Shown: piece by piece, positions 20,079 through 28,977 of the stretch
Layout: each line of letters starts with the position of its first letter
Position numbering within the stretch: the stretch's first letter is position 1
Assembly: GCA_030682475.1 (NCBI GenBank)
Contig: JAUXOA010000027.1
Location: 1-43,595 of the forward strand
Source of the DNA: Rhodoferax sp.
Lineage (GTDB): Bacteria > Pseudomonadota > Gammaproteobacteria > Burkholderiales > Burkholderiaceae_C
Reading direction: 5' to 3'
DNA: 43,595 nt
Program-made: the position numbers and the translations under genes
Notes under the pieces: model-generated
Seen by the model: the letters and a program-made list of their open reading frames with translations, nothing else
Told to the model about the DNA's origin: nothing
The model's database searches: none

Positions 20079-20617
20079 GTCTCAATAGTATGGTTCATGT
20101 TGGTATAGATGCACAGCTCACCAGCGATCTCCAGGGACTTCTTGACGATATCGTGCGCCGACATCTCGGTGTGGTTAAGCAAGGCAATGGCCGCCGCTTG
20201 CGCGTAAGCGCCACCCGAGCCAATCGTCACGATACCGTTCTCGGGCTCCAGCACATCACCATTGCCGGTGATGATGAGAGAGGCCTCGCTGTCTGCCACC
20301 GCCAGCATTGCCTCCAGACGGCGTAGCACGCGGTCAGTGCGCCAGTCTTTGGTGAGTTCAATGGCGGCGCGCACCAGATGGCCTTGGTGTTTTTCGAGCT
20401 TGGCTTCAAAGCGTTCAAACAGGGTGAAGGCATCGGCGGTGGCACCGGCAAAACCAGCCAGAACCTTGCCGTGATAGAGCTTGCGCACTTTGCGGGCCGT
20501 GCCTTTGACAACAATATTGCCCAAGGTAACCTGCCCGTCGCCGCCAATAGCCACTTGCATGCCTGCGGGTGTCTTGCGTCGCACACTGATGATGGTCGTA
20601 CCGTGAAATTGTTCCAT
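20060..20617 (-). CDS. hslV: ATP-dependent protease peptidase subunit HslV
   Basis: Proteasome-beta-like threonine peptidase (ClpQ) forming dodecamers capped by HslU. 185 residues. In the family the propeptide is removed to expose the catalytic threonine. Here MEQFHG precedes TTIISVRR, so Thr7 would be the nucleophile. Further motifs: [39 protein letters not shown], and [19 protein letters not shown]. The last codons (GDSP-stop) are made by the repeat unit that ends at 20078, so the natural C-terminus seems to have been replaced or extended. Confidence 0.97.
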   Translation of the reverse strand: MEQFHGTTIISVRRKTPAGMQVAIGGDGQVTLGNIVVKGTARKVRKLYHGKVLAGFAGATADAFTLFERFEAKLEKHQGHLVRAAIELTKDWRTDRVLRRLEAMLAVADSEASLIITGNGDVLEPENGIVTIGSGGAYAQAAAIALLNHTEMSAHDIVKKSLEIAGELCIYTNMNHTIETLGDSP

Positions 20618-20633
20618 GTTTGCTGTAAATCAG

Positions 20634-20738
20634 GTTTTAGTTACGCCATAACTTGAGTACAAGTTAGTCTTCTCTGAAACTTCGTTTTAGTTACGCCATA
20701 ACTTGAGTACAAGTTAGTCTTCTCTGAAACTTCGTTTT
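20634..20738. repeat. Exact 50-bp tandem duplication upstream of hslV
   Basis: A 50-bp unit starting GTTTTAGTTACGCC is present twice head to tail (20634-20683 and 20684-20733) without a mismatch, plus the first five bases of a third copy. Each unit holds the palindrome TAACTTG-AGTA-CAAGTTA. It begins 17 bases before the hslV start, so it probably duplicates promoter or operator sequence of hslVU. No clear sigma-32 promoter could be recognised. Confidence 0.85.
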
Positions 20739-20769
20739 CCAGCTCAAAACAAGGCTGGACTGGGGAGTG

Positions 20770-22572
20770 TCAATGGGTACGCACCATCACCCTTGCGTGT
20801 TCGTTGATGCCGATGACATTGAAAAAGGTCGCCACCAGACGCGGTACATCGCTAAACTCAACATGACAACCCTCGGCCTCGCGCACGGCAACCCAGTTCA
20901 GGATGCTTCCTGCGGCCGAAAAATCGACACGAATCAGCCGGGAACAAGAAATAACGAGTCGATTGCTCTCCTTCAATCCGGCCTGAAGTTTGTCCAGTGC
21001 CTCTGCTGCATCACCCAGCACCTCGCCGCTCAACTCCACCACGCCAGCGGTGACTGCGTCCAGTCCCATGGGCACTGTGACGGCCTGCCTCAAGTCGGCA
21101 AGGTGACCGGGGATTGTCTCACCCGGCACGCCGTGGGCGTCCTCAGGCGACGTTGTTGAATTGACACGTTCGTGGACATAGTCACAGCGAGCGTCTGCCC
21201 AAGGTGGCGGAGAAACTCCGTAGCTTACACAGTAATCAAGTGCTGCCAATTCGAACTCGTCCTGCAGACGCATCATGCGCAGGGCGTCCAGGCGCAGCCG
21301 CCACCAGCAGGGATCGACCTGTTTGTCCCCCGATGGCGTGAAATATCTCAGTGTTTTTTCAAGCACCTCTGCCCCGCCGAAATGCAATCTCACTGGTTGC
21401 GAGCACCACAGGGCAAACAACTCGGCCAAAGCCTTCGCCGCATCCGGCGTGATGGTGTCAAGCCGGCTCCAGTGCAGATGCCAGTGCCCCGTGGCACGCG
21501 ACAAGCTTGCCTGCAAGGCTTGCACAGCTTGCAAATCGAGCTCTGCCGGACACTCCCAGACGGTCTGACTGGTTGGCGCCGACGCCACAAGCTGATCCAA
21601 GGGTGACGCAAGCACTTTGCGTCTCAGCAAATCGGGCGTTGAGAACCAGGCCGGCGCCGAGCGTCCAAAACGCTGGGCATAGTCGATCGCGACACGATCG
21701 AAATTGGCCTGCTGCCCGGTCGCACGATAAAGGTCGAACAAAGCTGCCGTCCACCCCTCGGCTGAATCTGGATCAACCTTGTCCGCCTGCAGCGCGGCCA
21801 GAAGACCTGCTTCGGCACCCGCACTATCGCCGTTGGCGAAACGGATGGCAGCTTCCTCCAGGTCGGGGTCGGTCGGACCCTCTCCCAACTCGGAGGAAAA
21901 CAATTTGGCAGCCGAAAATTCGCTGCTACCGGCGTCAAAGCGCCTGCTTCCCGTGCTCCTGGATGCCTGCGCCTGTTGCTGACCCCCGGTTGACGCAGGG
22001 TCGTCAGGCCCAGACAGGCCCATTTTTGTGGATTCGTAATCGGCACTTTGCACCGGCTCGACATCCAGGCTCAGTTCGAACGGCTGCGTCGGCGCAAAAG
22101 TTTTATCGCTTTCTCCCGGCGCAACGCTGATCGACGCACTGTCACCCGCCACCCGGGGCGGATTGGCAGCCACGGAGAAGTTGCCCCCATGAACCGACGC
22201 CTCGTCCTGCTTGCCCTGCCACCACTGCTTGGACATCTGGGCTTCAATTTCATCAATCTTCTTGAGCGTGGTGGCACGCTCCTCCAAGTTGGCGGGAATG
22301 CTAGTTTGAAAGAAAGAGGGGCGGCCAGCGAGATCGGGGCTGATCGAGGGCTGATCACGACGCAATTTGCGCAGATGGTCAAATTCCCGTCGACGCACAA
22401 AATCGTTTTGCCGCTTGCGCTCAATCATCTTCTGGAGCACCTGCTTGCTGTACCCGTCTTCCTGCTCCTGCTCTGGCTCCGGCTTGTCCAGCTCAGACCA
22501 GTCCGTCGTCGGGTGACGAACGAACCTGACCATCTTGGACAGTAAACTGGCGTTATTGTCTTTGGTCGCCAT
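20770..22572 (-). CDS. STAS-domain protein of unknown function
   Basis: 600 residues from MATKDNNASLL. The first 250 are hydrophilic, charged and low in conserved motifs (acidic stretch PEPEQEQEDG, then basic RKRQNDFVRRREFDHLRKL). Residues about 250-330 look helical (GDSAGAEAGLLAALQADKVDP), perhaps TPR-like. The C-terminal 100 residues (TVPMGLDAVTAGVVELSGEV to VIGINEHARVMV) have the pattern of a STAS/MlaB-like domain, and an earlier segment (WECPAELDLQAVQALQASLS onward) may be a second, weaker STAS fold. No membrane segment. The start at 22572 has no clear ribosome site and lies 43 bases after dksA. Role unknown. Confidence 0.8.
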   Translation of the reverse strand: MATKDNNASLLSKMVRFVRHPTTDWSELDKPEPEQEQEDGYSKQVLQKMIERKRQNDFVRRREFDHLRKLRRDQPSISPDLAGRPSFFQTSIPANLEERATTLKKIDEIEAQMSKQWWQGKQDEASVHGGNFSVAANPPRVAGDSASISVAPGESDKTFAPTQPFELSLDVEPVQSADYESTKMGLSGPDDPASTGGQQQAQASRSTGSRRFDAGSSEFSAAKLFSSELGEGPTDPDLEEAAIRFANGDSAGAEAGLLAALQADKVDPDSAEGWTAALFDLYRATGQQANFDRVAIDYAQRFGRSAPAWFSTPDLLRRKVLASPLDQLVASAPTSQTVWECPAELDLQAVQALQASLSRATGHWHLHWSRLDTITPDAAKALAELFALWCSQPVRLHFGGAEVLEKTLRYFTPSGDKQVDPCWWRLRLDALRMMRLQDEFELAALDYCVSYGVSPPPWADARCDYVHERVNSTTSPEDAHGVPGETIPGHLADLRQAVTVPMGLDAVTAGVVELSGEVLGDAAEALDKLQAGLKESNRLVISCSRLIRVDFSAAGSILNWVAVREAEGCHVEFSDVPRLVATFFNVIGINEHARVMVRTH

Positions 22573-22615
22573 GGGGCGCAGAAGGAGGGCGAAAAGTCGG
22601 GGACAGCCGGCCGTG

Positions 22616-23701
22616 TCAATCCCCAAACATCTTCTGTTTGAGTTCACGCCGCTGCTGGGCCTCCAGCGACAGGTTAGCGGTAGGGCGCGCGAGCAGGCGA
22701 CCGACCCCAATGGATTCACCCGTTTCATCGCAATAGCCGTAATCGCCCGCGTCTATGCGCACGATCGACTGTTCAATCTTCTTCAAGAGCTTGCGCTCCC
22801 GGTCCCGCGTGCGCAACTCCAGTGCGTGCTCTTCCTCAATGGTGGCACGGTCAGCCGGGTCGGGCACCACCACGGTGTCCTCACGCAGATGCTCTGTGGT
22901 TTCGCCCGCATTGCTCAGGATATCCTTTTTGAGCGCCAACAGCTTCAGGCGAAAAAACGCCATCTGGGTCTTGTTCATATACTCATCGTCGGGCATGGCG
23001 ATCAGCTCGGCGTCAGTCAGTTGCTCAACCGGTTTTGATTTCCAGTTATTGGCAAGTTTGGGATTTTTTTTGATAGCCGAAGCCAGTGGCGGAACAATAA
23101 GCGGCGATGACATGGTTTGTGTAAAACTGGCTTTGGCAGCGGTAGATGCCACCGATTGCGCCATGGAAGGAACCGTAAGCTGAGCAAGCCGTGAGGAAGG
23201 ACGACCTGCTCTGGCAGGTACAGACGTCGCCAGCACCGGTTGGGCTGGCACGGCAGCCACCACAATTTTCACGGTTTTCACAGGCGCAGCTACTTTGGAT
23301 TTTGGTGCCACCACCTGGTGTTTACCGGCTTTCGCGATCGTCGTTTTCACTGAATCCTTTGCTTGAACTTTGGCTGCCGGCTTGACTGTTTTGGCCGGGG
23401 CAGCCTTGGCCACCACTTTGGGTGCCGGCTTGGACTCTTTACCTCGAACGGCAGCCTTCACAACTGCTTTGGCCGGTGAAGCCTTCTTGACCGGTGGTTT
23501 GGCCGAGACCCTTGGCGCTGATTTCGCCGCTGATTTCGCCACTGATTTCGCCACGGGTTTGGCTACGGGTTTGGCTTTGACAGCCGGTTTTTCTTTGGGC
23601 TTGGCGGTCGGCTTGGCAACGGCTTTCACGGCCGGCTTGGCCTTGACGACCGCATGGGTCGTTTTGGACGCCACTTTGGCTTTCCCGGGTTGAACTTTCA
23701 C
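22616..23701 (-). CDS. dksA: RNA polymerase-binding regulator DksA with long H1-like N-terminal tail
   Basis: Binds the RNA polymerase secondary channel and acts with ppGpp. The start is GTG at 23701 because AGGAGG lies exactly 6 bases upstream. This gives 361 residues, against about 150 for E. coli DksA. Residues 1 to about 215 are Lys/Ala/Pro/Val repeats (AKPVAKPVAKSVAKSAAKS), like histone H1 tails. The DksA part follows (LTDAELIAMPDDEYMNKTQ), with the coiled-coil tip DPADRA and the RDRERKLLKKIEQSI helix. The zinc-finger region YCDETGESIGVG...LSLEAQQRRE keeps only one of four cysteines, so zinc binding is unlikely. The basic tail may bind DNA or RNA (inference). Confidence 0.93.
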   Translation of the reverse strand: MKVQPGKAKVASKTTHAVVKAKPAVKAVAKPTAKPKEKPAVKAKPVAKPVAKSVAKSAAKSAPRVSAKPPVKKASPAKAVVKAAVRGKESKPAPKVVAKAAPAKTVKPAAKVQAKDSVKTTIAKAGKHQVVAPKSKVAAPVKTVKIVVAAVPAQPVLATSVPARAGRPSSRLAQLTVPSMAQSVASTAAKASFTQTMSSPLIVPPLASAIKKNPKLANNWKSKPVEQLTDAELIAMPDDEYMNKTQMAFFRLKLLALKKDILSNAGETTEHLREDTVVVPDPADRATIEEEHALELRTRDRERKLLKKIEQSIVRIDAGDYGYCDETGESIGVGRLLARPTANLSLEAQQRRELKQKMFGD

Positions 23702-23935
23702 TTTTTGCCTCCTCGCAAAATTTACCTGTGCATGTACTTGACTGGCGGACCTGTGCTTTGGGCTTGCAGCACGCTCCGAAGCGTCTGACCTTATACCCTC
23801 AAGGCGAGCATTTGTGGGCTTGACCTGCAGGGTTTCGCTGGTGCGCGAGTTTACAGGCTTACCCATTGGGGGAAACCCATTAGTTGCAAAATCAACACCA
23901 TCATCTGGCTTCCGGTCTAAAAATAAAAGTTTAAA

Positions 23936-25003
23936 TCAAACGAGACACTGTTCCATGCCCTGCAAAAAGATATCTTTGGGCAGGTCGATGCCGATGAACA
24001 CCATTTTGCTGGAACGCTCTTCGCCCTCGGCCCAGGACGGCCCCAGATCACTGCCCATCAATTGGTGTACACCCTGGAAAATCACCTTTCGATCAGTGCC
24101 TTTCATGTGCAGAACCCCCTTGTAACGCAACATGCGCGGGCCATAGATATTGACAATGGCGCCCAAAAAGTCCTCCAGTTTGGCAGGGTCAAAGGCCCGA
24201 TCCGATTTGAAGACAAAACTCTTGACGTCATCGTCTTGGGTGTGGTGATGCCCCTCGCCCTGGCTGTGTGAGGGATGGTCACAGTGCTCGCCGTGCGCGT
24301 GATCATGGTGCTCGTGCTGGTCGTGTCCCTGCTGATCCTGCGCCTCCTCTTTGAGGAAGTCGGGATCAATATCGAGCTTGGCATTGAGATTGAAGCCGCG
24401 CAGATCAAACACCTCGCTGAGCGCCACAGCACCAAAATGAACGGCCTTTTGCGGCGCCCGCGGGTTCATGTGCGTCAAGCGGTGCATCAGCGCAACCACC
24501 TCATCGGCGGCCACCAGATCGGTTTTGCTGATGAAAATCTGGTCGGCAAAACCGACCTGACGGCGCGCTTCCTGGCGCTCATTGAGCTGGGTCGCCGCAT
24601 GTTTGGCATCTACCAGGGTCAGGATCGAGTCCAGCAGATAGCTTTCGGCAATTTCATCGTCCATGAAGAAGGTTTGGGCCACCGGGCCGGGGTCCGCCAG
24701 ACCGGTGGTTTCAATCACGACACGGTCAAAGTCAAGCTCGCCCTTGCGTTTTTTCTCGGCCAGGTCGCGCAGGGTGGCGCGCAAGTCTTCGCGGATGGTG
24801 CAACAAATACAACCGTTGCTCATCTGGATGATCTGCTCCTGGGTGTCTGACACCAGGATCTCGCTGTCGATATTTTCCTCGCCAAACTCGTTTTCAATGA
24901 CGGCGATTTTCTGGCCATGGGCCTCTTCGAGCACACGTTTGAGGAGCGTGGTTTTACCCGAGCCAAGAAAGCCCGTCAGAATGGTTGCAGGAATGAGACT
25001 CAT
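23936..25003 (-). CDS. CobW/COG0523 family GTP-binding protein, probable metal chaperone
   Basis: G3E GTPase of the family that inserts or sorts zinc and other metals. 355 residues from MSLIPATILTGFLGSGKTTLL. Walker A GFLGSGKTT, the metal motif GCICC (about 64-68), ETTGLADPGPV, SKTDLV (the NKxD equivalent), then a histidine-rich linker (HEHHDHAHGEHCDHPSHSQ) and the C-terminal CobW domain. An upstream TTG at 25015 would add four residues. The metal is not defined by sequence. The His tract and zinc-finger-less DksA next door suggest zinc, but I see no Zur box. Confidence 0.9.
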   Translation of the reverse strand: MSLIPATILTGFLGSGKTTLLKRVLEEAHGQKIAVIENEFGEENIDSEILVSDTQEQIIQMSNGCICCTIREDLRATLRDLAEKKRKGELDFDRVVIETTGLADPGPVAQTFFMDDEIAESYLLDSILTLVDAKHAATQLNERQEARRQVGFADQIFISKTDLVAADEVVALMHRLTHMNPRAPQKAVHFGAVALSEVFDLRGFNLNAKLDIDPDFLKEEAQDQQGHDQHEHHDHAHGEHCDHPSHSQGEGHHHTQDDDVKSFVFKSDRAFDPAKLEDFLGAIVNIYGPRMLRYKGVLHMKGTDRKVIFQGVHQLMGSDLGPSWAEGEERSSKMVFIGIDLPKDIFLQGMEQCLV

Positions 25004-25064
25004 CGTTTTTTTCAATCGGTTGCGGTCAGAAGCACAGGGAGTGTAGCGGTCATTTGATTTGGCG

Positions 25065-26267
25065 TCATTTGCGCATCACCACCAGCCCCTTCAGGTACTC
25101 GCCTTCCGGGAAATTGACCGTCATGGGGTGATCCGGCGCGCCGCCCATGCGCTCAACTATATAGCCGTCCACCTGGGCGTCGATGCCGGCCGACGCCACA
25201 ATTTTATGAAACAGGTCCGCGCTGATGCCGCCCGAGCAGGAATAGGTGAACAAGACCCCGCCCGGCGCCAGAATCTTGAAGGCGAGACGGTTAATGTCTT
25301 TGTAGGCCCGCGCCGCGCGCTCGGCATGCGCCACCGTGGGCGCAAACTTCGGCGGGTCGAGAATGATGGCGTCAAAGGTTTTACCCTCGGCGCCGAATTG
25401 GCGCAGCGAGGCATTCACGTCCGCATCCATGAACGTCGCGCGGTCCGCCGCAAAACCGTTCAAGGCCACGTTGGCTACGGCTTTTTCCAATGCCGGGCCG
25501 GAGGAGTCGATGGAAGTCACATGGCCGGCGCCCCCGGTCAAGGCGGCCACCGTGAAGCCGCCGGTGTAGCAATAGCAGTTGAGCACACGCTCGAAGTTCA
25601 GACGCCGGGTGGTGTCGGCAAACTTCTTGCGGCTGTCACGCTGGTCCAGGTAAAACCCGGTCTTGTGCCCGCTGGAGATATTCACGGCCAGTTGCCAGTC
25701 ATGCTCGTGCAGCACGAGGTCAACCGGCGGCACAGGCATGCCCTGCGGTGGCAGGCCGCGCAGCCAGCCACTGAGCTCGGGCAAACCCTCCAGCGCCCGG
25801 CTGCTGGCATCGGATCGTTCATACAGCTTTGACAGGCCGGTGGCGGCAAGCAAGGCGTCAGCCAACACCTCTTTCCAGCGCTCGGCGCCACTGGAGAGAA
25901 ACTGTGCCACCAGCGTGTCGCCATAGCGATCGACGATCAGCCCCGGCAAACCGTCGGACTCGCCATGCACCAGCCGCAGGCTGTCGCTTTGGATGTCAAA
26001 GCGGTCTCTGGCGCTGACTGAACGAACGCAGGCAGCGATGAGAAAAGAGGCATCTATGCGCTGCGATTCATCAAAACTCCAGACCCGGGCCCGAATTTTG
26101 GAAGCCGGGCTGTACGCCGCCCAAGCCAGGAAGCTGCCGTCATCGGACTCCACCCGCACCGTCTCACCGGCGTCGGCTGCGCCCCTGGCAATCGCAGATT
26201 CAAAAATCCACGGATGGCGGCGCAACAGCGAGCGCTCTTTGCCAGCTCTTAGTCGAATCGTTTTCAT
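25065..26267 (-). CDS. rlmI: Class I SAM-dependent rRNA methyltransferase, RlmI-like
   Basis: 400 residues, the size of E. coli RlmI (m5C1962 of 23S rRNA). N-terminal PUA-like domain (RAGKERSLLRRHPWIFESAI), a middle domain with GLPGLIVDRYGD, and the Rossmann methyltransferase domain with VLNCYCYTGGFTVAAL, ILDPPKFAP and GVLFTYSCSGG. The last cysteine-containing motif is typical for RlmI/YccW. Start at 26267 (MKTIRLRAGKE). The longer frame to 26504 runs antisense to xerC and is rejected. The exact target nucleotide is inferred from the family. Confidence 0.85.
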   Translation of the reverse strand: MKTIRLRAGKERSLLRRHPWIFESAIARGAADAGETVRVESDDGSFLAWAAYSPASKIRARVWSFDESQRIDASFLIAACVRSVSARDRFDIQSDSLRLVHGESDGLPGLIVDRYGDTLVAQFLSSGAERWKEVLADALLAATGLSKLYERSDASSRALEGLPELSGWLRGLPPQGMPVPPVDLVLHEHDWQLAVNISSGHKTGFYLDQRDSRKKFADTTRRLNFERVLNCYCYTGGFTVAALTGGAGHVTSIDSSGPALEKAVANVALNGFAADRATFMDADVNASLRQFGAEGKTFDAIILDPPKFAPTVAHAERAARAYKDINRLAFKILAPGGVLFTYSCSGGISADLFHKIVASAGIDAQVDGYIVERMGGAPDHPMTVNFPEGEYLKGLVVMRK

Positions 26268-26331
26268 GGGCCGATTATGGGACTTTTGCGCTCGCCCCTG
26301 ACAGGGGATCGGCGTGCAATCCCTGTCTGCA

Positions 26332-27309
26332 CTATTTCTGAACCGGCAACTTGATTTTGGCCCGCGGATGGGCCGCGTCGTAAGCCTGGGCCAGGTGCTG
26401 AAAGTCGAGTCGGGTGTAGACCTGCGTGGTGCTGATGTTGACGTGGCCCAGCAGCTCCTGCACCGCACGCAAATCACTGCTGGATTGCAACAGGTGGCTG
26501 GCAAACGAGTGGCGCAGCATGTGCGGGTGCACCGGCACGGCCAGCCCCGCTTGCAGGCTGCGACGCTTCAGCCGCTGCCAAATCGATTGGGCCGTCAGGC
26601 GGGTGCCGTTGCGACCGATGAACAGCGCGGTCTGGGCACTTTGGCCCGCCGCCGGGTCCCGCACTGCCAGCCAGCGCTGCAAAGCTGCTACCGCTTTGGC
26701 GCCCACCGGCACGGTACGCCGCTTGGCGCCCTTGCCCAGCACGTGGGCTTCGCCCGCCTGCAGATCGACCCAGCCGCGAGCTGATGGGCTGGCCACCGCA
26801 TCAAGTCCGGTTAACTCGCCGACACGCAAGCCGCCGCCATAGAGCAGCTCGACGATGGCCGCGTCGCGTGCTTCCAGCCACGGGTCGTTGCTTTCACTCG
26901 CGAAACTGGCCAGTTGCATCGATTCGTCCACACTCAAGGCTTTGGGCAGGGGTTTGCCGGCCTTGGGTGCGCGCACATTCTGTACCGGGTTGCTGCCGAC
27001 CCGGCCTTCGCGACCCAGCCAGGCGTAGAAGCCACGCCAGCCCGACAAAATCAGGGCAATGCCACGGCCACTGCGCCCGCCGCCATGCATCTGCGCGACC
27101 CAGCGCCGGATGTGGGTGTTGTGAACCTGGTCGAGTTCGACGTTCGCCAAGGCAGCGTAGTGGGCCAGCTTCTGCAGGTCCAGCGCATACAGCTCAACCG
27201 TGCGCTGCGCCAGGCGTTTTTCGACGCGCACGTGCTCCAGGTAGCGCTCAGTCAGCGCATTCGGGGTCAGAGCCCGATTTCGTTGGGTAGCGTTGTGCTC
27301 CGTGTCCAT
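26332..27309 (-). CDS. xerC: Site-specific tyrosine recombinase XerC
   Basis: Resolves chromosome dimers at dif with XerD. 325 residues: N-terminal SAM-like core-binding domain (LTERYLEHVRVEKRLAQRTVELY) and C-terminal catalytic domain with R162 (GGLRVGEL), K193 (VLGKGAKRR), H263-M-L-R266, H289 (LLGHVNISTTQ) and Y298 by my count. The start at 27309 has TCAGGA upstream. The first 16 or so residues before ALTERYL are encoded within a REP-like hairpin and are not conserved. It follows the DUF484 gene closely, as in E. coli dapF-yigA-xerC. Confidence 0.93.
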   Translation of the reverse strand: MDTEHNATQRNRALTPNALTERYLEHVRVEKRLAQRTVELYALDLQKLAHYAALANVELDQVHNTHIRRWVAQMHGGGRSGRGIALILSGWRGFYAWLGREGRVGSNPVQNVRAPKAGKPLPKALSVDESMQLASFASESNDPWLEARDAAIVELLYGGGLRVGELTGLDAVASPSARGWVDLQAGEAHVLGKGAKRRTVPVGAKAVAALQRWLAVRDPAAGQSAQTALFIGRNGTRLTAQSIWQRLKRRSLQAGLAVPVHPHMLRHSFASHLLQSSSDLRAVQELLGHVNISTTQVYTRLDFQHLAQAYDAAHPRAKIKLPVQK

Positions 27310-27336
27310 GTTTGTCCTGAATCGGGATCTGACCCC
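27263..27336. repeat. REP-like inverted repeat at the 5' end of xerC
   Basis: Arms 27263-27279 (GGGGTCAGAGCCCGATT) and 27320-27336 pair at 16 of 17 positions. The GGGGTCAGA terminus is a form I associate with REP elements linked to RAYT transposases. The element supplies the xerC start codon and leader and ends seven bases from the DUF484 stop codon. Confidence 0.75.
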
Positions 27337-27342
27337 CAATGC

Positions 27343-28029
27343 TTACCTCAATCTGGCCAGCGCAGCGCTGGCGAGCTCGGCAATGCGCGCCAGAAAGTCG
27401 GTGCCCATGGTGCTGCTGAAGCGCTGCGCATCAGGCGAAGCCAGCACCAGCAGGCCCAATGCAGGCGCTGTACTGCCGACCGGCCCGCTGCGCAAGGGCA
27501 GGATCGCCAGCGAGGTGGCCGCCAGCGGGTTGGGTAACCAGTTGACCGCCTCAAAACCGGTGTTCACGCCACAAAACGGCTCCATCAGCGAGGAGGCGAA
27601 CAGTTTGGCGTCCTCACTCACGCCTTGAGCAAAGTCGGCATCGGCAAACTCCGGCGCCACGCCCCAGACCTTGATGCCGACCTGGGGGACCGAAAAATGC
27701 TGCGCAATTTCATCCGCAATCTGGCCTGGCAAGCGCAGCGGATCGGCCGCCAGGAACAGGCCGCGCGCCCATCGCAGCAGCTTGTCTGACAGTATGACGT
27801 TCTCGTTGCCATTGCGAATCATGTCCATGATTCGATGCTCCAGCGCCTTGATTTTTTCACGCAGCATTTCAGCCTGGCGTTCTTGCAGACTGACGGCCCG
27901 ATTGCTGTGCGGGCTAGTAAGGTGGACGGTGGCCAGCAACTCGGCGTGGCGTTCAAAAAAATCGGGCGTATTACCAAGGTAGTTGGCAATGTCGTCTTCG
28001 GTAATGGGGTTGGTAAATGGATGGGTCAT
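27343..28029 (-). CDS. DUF484 family protein
   Basis: 228 residues, with the DUF484 pattern [44 protein letters not shown] at the N-terminus, a coiled coil ([19 protein letters not shown]), and a GAF-like C-terminal half (FAASSLMEP region, [26 protein letters not shown]). The biochemical role is not known. It lies between dapF and xerC as E. coli YigA does, and overlaps the dapF stop by ATGA. Confidence 0.9.
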   Translation of the reverse strand: MTHPFTNPITEDDIANYLGNTPDFFERHAELLATVHLTSPHSNRAVSLQERQAEMLREKIKALEHRIMDMIRNGNENVILSDKLLRWARGLFLAADPLRLPGQIADEIAQHFSVPQVGIKVWGVAPEFADADFAQGVSEDAKLFASSLMEPFCGVNTGFEAVNWLPNPLAATSLAILPLRSGPVGSTAPALGLLVLASPDAQRFSSTMGTDFLARIAELASAALARLR

Positions 28030-28901
28030 AGGTTGTCATGTAAGTTGATTTCGCCGTGAAAAACTGTCGTGGCGGGCCCCGTCATCATCACACTTGAGGC
28101 CGCGCCAGTCCAGGAAATTGTTAATGTGCCGCCGCGGGTCTGTACCTCAACGACTGAGTCCAGCAGCCCCAGCCGGATGCCGGCCACCACCGCCGCGCAG
28201 GCGCCCGAGCCGCACGCCAGGGTCTCGCCAGCGCCGCGCTCAAACACCCGCAGGCGAATGTGGCTGCGGTCCACGATCTGCATGAAGCCTGCATTCACCC
28301 GTCGGGGAAAACGAGCGTGATGCTCAATCAGCGGGCCTTGCGTCAACACCGGGGCCGTATCCACATCGTCCACCAACTGCACGGCATGCGGATTGCCGAT
28401 TGACACCAGCGCCACAAAAACAGTCGCTGTTTGCGTACTGTCCACGAGGGCCAGCGGCCATGTTTGCCATGAGCCTGCGGCTTGCGGCGCCAGATGCGTT
28501 GCATCAAACGGGATGTCGGCCAGCTCAAAAACAGGGGGGCCCATGTCCACCGTCACCCGGCCATCGGGCATGAGTTGGGGCTCAATCACGCCGCCCAGCG
28601 TCTGCACCCGCAGCGTGTCTTTGGTGCTCAGGCCCTGATCGCGCACAAAGCGCGCAAAGCAGCGTGCGCCATTGCCACACTGCTCCACTTCGGCGCCATC
28701 GGCGTTGTGGATGATGTACTCAAAGTCAATGCCGGGCGCTGGGGACGGGCGCACCGTCAAAATCTGGTCAGCGCCGACGCCGAAGTGGCGATCAGCCAAA
28801 AAGCGGTACTGGGCACGCGACAGGCCGAGTCGCTCTCGGGTCTCGTCAAGGACCACAAAGTCGTTGCCTGCGCCCTGCATTTTGGTAAACGGAATTCGCA
28901 T
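28026..28901 (-). CDS. dapF: Diaminopimelate epimerase DapF
   Basis: Converts LL- to meso-diaminopimelate, the substrate for MurE and lysine synthesis. 291 residues with the two catalytic cysteines in [13 protein letters not shown] (C75) and [13 protein letters not shown] (C230), plus the N-terminal [15 protein letters not shown] motif and GNPHAV. First gene of dapF-DUF484-xerC. Its start is about 75 bases from the divergent Nudix/MBL gene, so the promoters must lie in that short gap. Confidence 0.97.
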   Translation of the reverse strand: MRIPFTKMQGAGNDFVVLDETRERLGLSRAQYRFLADRHFGVGADQILTVRPSPAPGIDFEYIIHNADGAEVEQCGNGARCFARFVRDQGLSTKDTLRVQTLGGVIEPQLMPDGRVTVDMGPPVFELADIPFDATHLAPQAAGSWQTWPLALVDSTQTATVFVALVSIGNPHAVQLVDDVDTAPVLTQGPLIEHHARFPRRVNAGFMQIVDRSHIRLRVFERGAGETLACGSGACAAVVAGIRLGLLDSVVEVQTRGGTLTISWTGAASSVMMTGPATTVFHGEINLHDNL

Positions 28902-28977
28902 GGACGAATTATCCCTTTATCCCTGACGGGGACCCTGGCTTCACCCAGCAGCAAGCAATTCGTTGCAAAATCAAGCC

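Noticed and set aside
25004-25064. Zur box upstream of the CobW-type GTPase
   Set aside because: No AT-rich palindrome of the Zur type is visible here or in the dksA upstream gap, so zinc regulation is not supported by the sequence.
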